Positions 5,262-6,880 of a stretch of DNA of 6,880 bases are shown piece by piece (position 1 is the stretch's first letter; each line of letters opens with the position of its first letter). This DNA comes from Desulfatirhabdium butyrativorans. GTDB lineage: Bacteria > Desulfobacterota > Desulfobacteria > Desulfobacterales > JAIFKL01. The DNA lies in NCBI GenBank assembly GCA_022736535.1, contig DZCT01000275.1:1-6880 (forward strand). The letters are read 5' to 3'. The position numbers and the translations under genes were made by a program. Below the pieces are notes generated by a model. That model was not told the DNA's origin, ran no database searches, and saw nothing but the letters and a program-made list of their open reading frames with translations.

Positions 5262-6653
5262 TTAAAAATCAACAGACTGCATATTTTCAGGATCCCATCC
5301 GGCTACACCTGTCCATGCACTGCCGTTATACATCCAGAGACCGTTGCCGCCGAAATCAATAAACAGTTTGTCTCCCCGGACCGTCATGTTTTCAGCATTC
5401 CAATTGGCAAGACCTGTCCATGTGCTGCCGTTGTATGCCCAGACGCCCTTTTCGCCGAAATCGGCAATCAGTTTGTCTCCCCAGACGACCGTATTTTCAG
5501 CGTTCCATCCGGCTAAACCTGCCCATATACTGCCGTCGTGTTCCCAGAGGCCGTTTTCGCCGAAATCACCGACTAATCTGTCTTTCCGGACCGTCATGTT
5601 TTCAGCGTTCCATCCGGTTAAACCTGTCCATGCGCTGCCGTTGAATGCCCAGACGCCGTTTTCGCCGAAATCGGCAATCAGTTTGTCTCCCCGGACGACC
5701 GTGTTTTCAGCGTTCCAAGCAGCCAGTCCTGTCCATGCGCTGCTGTTGTATGCCCAGAGGCCCTTTTTGCTGAAATCAAAAATTGCTTTGTCTCCCCAGA
5801 GCGTCATGTTTTCAGCGTTCCATACGGCAATACCTGTCCATGTACTGCCGTTGTATGCCCAGACGCCGTTTTCACCGAAATCAGCAAGCAGTTTATCGCT
5901 CCAGACCTTTAGAGCTTCAGCATTCCAGTTTGCCAGACCTGTCCATGCGCTGCCGTTGTGTTCCCAGACGCCCTTTTCGCCGAAATCGGCAATCAGTTTG
6001 TCTCCCCAGACGACCGTTTTTTCAGCGTTCCATTCGGCTATAAGTGTCCATGCGCTGCCGTTGTGTTCCCAGAGGCCCTTTTCGCCGAAATCGGCAATCA
6101 GTTTGTCTCCCCAGACGATGATGTTTTCAGCGTTCCAGTTTGTCAGACCATTCCATTTGCTGCCGTCATAGAGATAAAATCCTTTATCTCCGAAGTTTGC
6201 TGCAAGCCATGGCGCGCAGGTCAACTCCGCGGCGCATTCGCTGCTGAAGGCAGTCCGTACCGTTCCGCCAGAGCATATCATTTTCTCAGTGCCTTTACAG
6301 AAACACTGATTATCTGGATAGCCGAGGCTTGCACAGGTTAGAATTGTCGTTGTGGTGGTGCTGCTCGGAATTGTCGTTGTAGTGGTGCTGACCGTCACAG
6401 TTGTCGTAGTGCTTGGTAACGGAGTACCGCCGCAGTTCAGGGTGGTGCATTCAGAAGGCGCAGGAACCCAGACCTCTCCGGCGGAGCATATCACTTTCAT
6501 ATCTCCCAAACAGAAACACTGATGCTCCGCAGCGCCGAACTGCGAGCAGGCGCCGTAAGACGCATACGATGCTGACGAACTCAGCGCGACAGCAGCAATC
6601 GTTATGACCGCCGCCATCATCCTCAGCCATTGTTTCAAGTCGTTCCGATTCAT
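5262..6653 (-). CDS. Secreted protein: two six-Cys modules, Thr-rich linker, nine 35-residue repeats (propeller-like)
   Basis: I do not recognise a named family for this 463-residue protein. Residues 1-31 form a Sec signal peptide (charged start, MMAAVITIAAVAL core, ASYA end). Two related modules follow: cysteines 36, 46, 48, 56, 69, 74 and 107, 117, 119, 127, 140, 146, both spaced C-x9-C-x-C-x7-C-x12-C-x4/5-C and both with QCFC. They are joined by a Thr-rich linker (79-105). From 154 to 463 come eight exact 35-residue repeats and a shortened ninth, with the pattern FGxxGxWxxxGSxWTGLxxWNAENxxVxxDxLxAD. Repeat length and strand-like pattern suggest a beta-propeller, perhaps a binding or adhesion module; this is inference. 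The start is set by AAGGAG seven bases before ATG 6653. Codon phasing is intact in all repeats, so the gene looks active. Confidence 0.85.
   Translation of the reverse strand: MNRNDLKQWLRMMAAVITIAAVALSSSASYASYGACSQFGAAEHQCFCLGDMKVICSAGEVWVPAPSECTTLNCGGTPLPSTTTTVTVSTTTTTIPSSTTTTTILTCASLGYPDNQCFCKGTEKMICSGGTVRTAFSSECAAELTCAPWLAANFGDKGFYLYDGSKWNGLTNWNAENIIVWGDKLIADFGEKGLWEHNGSAWTLIAEWNAEKTVVWGDKLIADFGEKGVWEHNGSAWTGLANWNAEALKVWSDKLLADFGENGVWAYNGSTWTGIAVWNAENMTLWGDKAIFDFSKKGLWAYNSSAWTGLAAWNAENTVVRGDKLIADFGENGVWAFNGSAWTGLTGWNAENMTVRKDRLVGDFGENGLWEHDGSIWAGLAGWNAENTVVWGDKLIADFGEKGVWAYNGSTWTGLANWNAENMTVRGDKLFIDFGGNGLWMYNGSAWTGVAGWDPENMQSVDF
5265..6194 (-). repeat. 105-bp coding tandem repeat, eight full copies plus a partial ninth
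   Basis: The DNA encoding residues 154-463 repeats every 105 bases with no insertion or deletion. Some neighbours are nearly identical (WGDKLIADFGEKG and GSAWTGL blocks), which points to recent duplication or gene conversion. Because 105 is a multiple of three, the opposite strand is also open over long stretches, producing false genes there. Confidence 0.92.
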
Positions 6654-6675
6654 AATGAATCTCCTTTCCTTTTTG

Positions 6676-6741
6676 TTACTCCTTCCCAGTCTTCGGATCG
6701 AAAATGCTTATGTACTCGAAGCCCCATGCTTCGAGCTGCAT
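6676..6741 (-). pseudogene. Possible C-terminal remnant of an upstream gene
   Basis: On the minus strand, a frame reading EAWGFEYISIFDPKTGKE ends at a TAA (6678-6676), 22 bases before the start of the secreted repeat protein. It looks like the end of a normal soluble protein and has operon-like spacing. Upstream of it the frame runs directly into the TAGGGTGGGCA hairpin repeat and meets a stop there. The repeats may have cut the gene off. It could equally be a chance open frame of about 21 codons. Confidence 0.3.
6715..6735. repeat. Small perfect hairpin CTCGAAGC-CCCAT-GCTTCGAG
   Basis: An eight-pair perfect stem with a five-base loop lies about 60 bases before the secreted protein's start codon, inside the possible gene remnant. 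It may be a regulatory stem, part of an old terminator, or coincidence. Confidence 0.4.
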
Positions 6742-6880
6742 TTCTTGTAGGGTGGGCAGCTTGCTGCCCACCGATTAAACCGCCGGTTTATAAAACGGTG
6801 GGCATTTCATGCCCACCCTACAACTCTGCATTTCTTGTAGGGTGGGCAGCTTGCTGCCCACCGATTAAACCGCCGGTTTA
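6736..6880. repeat. 90-bp tandem repeat carrying TAGGGTGGGCA…TGCCCACCCTA hairpins, running off the window
   Basis: The segment starting CTGCATTTCTTGTAGGGTGG at 6736 recurs exactly at 6826, giving a 90-base period; the second copy is cut by the window end after 55 identical bases. Within a unit, TGTAGGGTGGGCA (6746-6758) pairs with TGCCCACCCTACA (6810-6822), and an inner ACCG…CGGT stem surrounds TTTATAAAA. It is the same family as the hairpin at 4730-4800. More copies may lie beyond the window. Confidence 0.85.

Noticed and set aside
5344..6171. Long open frame on the plus strand (275 codons) opposite the secreted protein
   Set aside because: It is antisense to the 35-residue repeats; a 105-bp period keeps the opposite frame open. 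The translation is a monotonous mirror with no sensible composition.

Overview
The window reads as ordinary bacterial chromosome of intermediate GC. It is packed with short inverted-repeat elements in every gap between genes. These repeat families (GTTCCCACG…CGTGGGAAC, TAGGGTGGGCA…TGCCCACCCTA, GTCATTCTGA…TCAGAATGAC, GTGCTAAAAT…ATTTCAGCAC), together with a NifX-like/IscU-like/FmdB gene trio, suggest a Desulfobacterota (Desulfonema/Desulfobacteraceae-like) genome. That placement is inference from style, not from a marker gene.

Layout. Positions 1-1934 (minus) hold the first 644 codons of a membrane-anchored SpoIIE/PP2C-type phosphatase with a large extracytoplasmic sensor region; its 3' end lies off the window edge. 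Positions 1935-2446 are non-coding and hold a MITE-like element and a nested inverted repeat. Positions 2447-3403 (minus) encode a periplasmic sugar-type substrate-binding protein (YtfQ/RbsB class). Positions 3404-3910 are a divergent intergenic region with a candidate promoter for each side and a ~295-bp nested repeat element bordered by a 10-bp direct repeat. Positions 3911-5074 (plus) hold three genes in a row: a NifX/NifB-type cofactor-binding protein with a TTG start, an IscU/NifU-N-type Fe-S scaffold, and an FmdB-family zinc ribbon with a Cys-rich tail; a hairpin repeat sits between the last two. Positions 5075-5261 hold a 7-bp tandem repeat and hairpins. Positions 5262-6653 (minus) encode a secreted 463-residue protein: a signal peptide, two six-Cys modules joined by a Thr-rich linker, then nine 35-residue repeats (the last shortened). 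Positions 6654-6880 hold an apparent remnant of an upstream gene's C terminus and a 90-bp tandemly repeated hairpin element.

How the genes may work together. The binding protein and the sensor phosphatase share a strand and could form a ligand-sensing pair, but 512 bp of repeats separate them and no permease is visible. The NifX-like, IscU-like and FmdB-like proteins plausibly handle Fe-S or metal cofactors. The most unusual item is the secreted repeat protein: its repeat phasing, with a shortened last copy and a matching half-strand before the first copy, fits a closed nine-bladed propeller in which the N terminus completes the last blade.
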